Source of the DNA: Alkaliphilus sp.
GTDB taxonomy: Bacteria > Bacillota > Clostridia > Peptostreptococcales > NVVX01
Direction of reading: 5' to 3'
Length of the DNA: 37,478 nucleotides
Assembly: GCA_002733545.1 (NCBI GenBank)
Contig: NVVX01000014.1
Location: 22,040-59,517, forward strand
Part shown: positions 35,854 through 37,478 of the stretch, piece by piece
Position numbering within the stretch: position 1 is the stretch's first letter
Layout: every line of letters begins with the position of its first letter
Notes under the pieces: generated by a model
The model's input: only the letters and a program-made list of their open reading frames with translations
Told to the model about the DNA's origin: nothing
The model's database searches: none
Program-made: the position numbers and the translations under genes

Positions 35854-36409
35854 TGCTAATCACCTTTTCTTTTGCTTTTTCAAATACTGCATTGAATTCT
35901 CTTACGAGACTTGCATCTGACTTAATTAATTTCAGCAATTCGTCTTCCATCTCCTCAAACGCAAGCTCAGCTTTCTTTTTCATGTCGTGTTGTATTTTTC
36001 TTTTATATGACTCTGCTCTTGCAACACTTACAACCAGCCGCCCAGCTTTATCTAGTGGCATATCACCAAACTCTTCTTGTGCGTTAGATATTTTTTCTAT
36101 CAACCCACCCATAAGTAAATGTGTCGCTGCGCCAGTGTAATCTTCATTCGGATTTGCTTTTATGGCTTTCACTAGCTGATTTGTTTGTTGTTGGACTTCA
36201 ATTAGCCTCAACGAAGCTTTGTTTGTTCTAATTGCATATCTCCCTACAGAACTCTTGCTAATTTCTTCTCCATATTCTTCAAGTAGCCAGCTTGATATTT
36301 CTTCGTAGGTAATGCTCGTATCAAGAAGCATGTCATCAATTTTAGATCTAGTTTCTTTGTCTAGAGTGCTTATTTTGCTTGCTACTCTTGTTCTGCTGCG
36401 TTTTGTCAT
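35846..36409 (-). CDS. Small terminase-like DNA-binding protein (Mu gp27 / DUF3486-type)
   Basis: STLDKETRSKIDDMLLDTSITYEEISSWLLEEYGEEISKSSVGRYA. Confidence 0.9.
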   Translation of the reverse strand: MTKRSRTRVASKISTLDKETRSKIDDMLLDTSITYEEISSWLLEEYGEEISKSSVGRYAIRTNKASLRLIEVQQQTNQLVKAIKANPNEDYTGAATHLLMGGLIEKISNAQEEFGDMPLDKAGRLVVSVARAESYKRKIQHDMKKKAELAFEEMEDELLKLIKSDASLVREFNAVFEKAKEKVISIE

Positions 36410-36705
36410 CAGACATCAACTCCAGCATCTTCCGTTGTTCCTTCTAACAAGTCAATTCCTTTTGCAGTCAGCTCAATTTGTGTATCATCTTCTATCTCCT
36501 TGAGCGCCACATCTCTTATTTTTATATATCCCTTGTCTTCAACGTAATAAATCGCTTTGTTGGTGTTTGCTGTTAATAGAACCCCTCTTGTTACAAGCGC
36601 TGTTTTAATCCCGCTAATGCTCACCGTATCAGGATAAAAGAGTGCTAACGTTCTTAGTACTTGTCCCCTCAACATCTTGTTTTTCATTGCTTGTGCTCTA
36701 TCCAT
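36409..36705 (-). CDS. Mu gp26-like winged-helix protein
   Basis: LRTLALFYPDTVSISGIKTALVTRG...AIYYVEDKGYIKIRD. Confidence 0.65.
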   Translation of the reverse strand: MDRAQAMKNKMLRGQVLRTLALFYPDTVSISGIKTALVTRGVLLTANTNKAIYYVEDKGYIKIRDVALKEIEDDTQIELTAKGIDLLEGTTEDAGVDV

Positions 36706-36996
36706 TTATTCACCCCTTTTAATGCTCATTAGCGTTTCTTGAATCTTATCTAATTTGTTATCCACCGAGCTCATCGCTCTTATGAAATCATCTTTATGTA
36801 CATATTCTTTCGCAAGATTTTCTTTATGCATATTAAACTCATTTTTAAACTCCTTCAGCTCTTGCTCTCCATCGTCAATCCTCGCATGTACTCTATTTAA
36901 GTTGTTGTCAATGCTCCTTTTGAAGTCTTTTAGAAAATATGCTATAATCCCTAAGCCAATCATAATTATTGCTTGAAACAACCACTTCGTCTCCAT
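36706..36996 (-). CDS. Membrane-anchored coiled-coil phage protein
   Basis: Single N-terminal TM plus coiled coil; lysis/morphogenesis position. Confidence 0.5.
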   Translation of the reverse strand: METKWLFQAIIMIGLGIIAYFLKDFKRSIDNNLNRVHARIDDGEQELKEFKNEFNMHKENLAKEYVHKDDFIRAMSSVDNKLDKIQETLMSIKRGE

Positions 36997-37004
36997 GCTT
37001 CCCC

Positions 37005-37436
37005 CTAGTTTTCAGCCTTGACTTTTTTCAATGCACATTCAATCTCATTTAGTATATAAGTCCTAAAATCACCTATTGATTCTTCTATTACTTCCATATA
37101 ATCCCGTCCAAGAGTCCACATTATCTCGTGATATGCTTCCTCTGCTAAGTCTTCTAATTCTTTTCTATCGACCTCACCGTCTGCAACCGCTTTTCTAATT
37201 TTCTTTGCCGAGGTTTCTTCAATCTTAGTCACCGTCTTTACTGCTACATCTTCAAGCCTCTCTAGTGCTTCCTTCGTTACGCCCCTATGATGTTCGTCTT
37301 CGATTTTAAATGTCTCAGCTTTTAACTTCGTAGAAAGATTTCTCACATGCATCACTGCATATGTCCCTGCCAATGCAACCACAGCTAATATTACGTTTAC
37401 TAGCGCCTCATTTACCACCATCATTATTTGTTCCAT
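37005..37436 (-). CDS. Putative phage holin (LLH-type)
   Basis: N-terminal TM (VNVILAVVALAGTYAVMHV) with long charged helical C-terminus. Confidence 0.5.
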   Translation of the reverse strand: MEQIMMVVNEALVNVILAVVALAGTYAVMHVRNLSTKLKAETFKIEDEHHRGVTKEALERLEDVAVKTVTKIEETSAKKIRKAVADGEVDRKELEDLAEEAYHEIMWTLGRDYMEVIEESIGDFRTYILNEIECALKKVKAEN

Positions 37437-37478
37437 TTTTCTCCTCCCCTTTCGGTTTTTTCAAAAAAATAAAGAACC

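Larger units (their letters stand above)
14783..37478 (-). mobile_element. Mu-like transposable prophage, late-gene (distal) half; boundary approximate, other end outside window
   Basis: Contiguous minus-strand module with Mu order: gp26/27-like, terminase, portal, F-like, I protease, decoration, T major head, gp36-like, G-like, gp37-like, sheath, tube, chaperone, tape measure, hub, gp45/46/47/48-like, fibre, DGR. Confidence 0.85.

Noticed and set aside
1-37478. CRISPR arrays, tRNA or rRNA genes
   Set aside because: No regular repeat-spacer pattern or recognisable tRNA/rRNA sequence was seen.

Overview
Low-GC Firmicutes (clostridial-type) window with three blocks, almost all transcribed from the minus strand. 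(1) 1-9.6 kb: thrB (partial)/thrC/hom, then an aromatic amino-acid operon (aroF-type DAHP synthase, tyrA, aroB, aroA, aroC). The aro operon is preceded by an apparent transcription attenuator: a consensus promoter, a short ORF with 12 Phe/Tyr in 18 residues, stacked stem-loops and an intrinsic terminator. (2) 9.7-14.8 kb: an IS-like transposase relic, an 8-gene Mrp/Mbh-type cation/proton antiporter cluster with no MrpA N-terminal subunit, and a divergent relic of an [FeFe]-hydrogenase. (3) About 14.8 kb to the right edge: the late half of a Mu-like transposable prophage (lysis, head, tail, baseplate, fibre genes in near-Mu order). Its fibre end carries a complete diversity-generating retroelement (DGR): FGE/C-type-lectin-fold target protein with a C-terminal variable repeat (VR), Avd accessory protein, template repeat (TR) and reverse transcriptase. 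TR and VR align over 102 bp with 12 substitutions, all at TR adenines (sense strand). Other signals: a canonical -1 frameshift heptamer (A AAT TTC) in the tail assembly chaperone gene, a 22-bp perfect palindrome in the head-gene region, and roughly 11-bp-spaced repeats at the probable prophage terminus. All assignments come from reading the sequence and recalled motifs; no database search was run.
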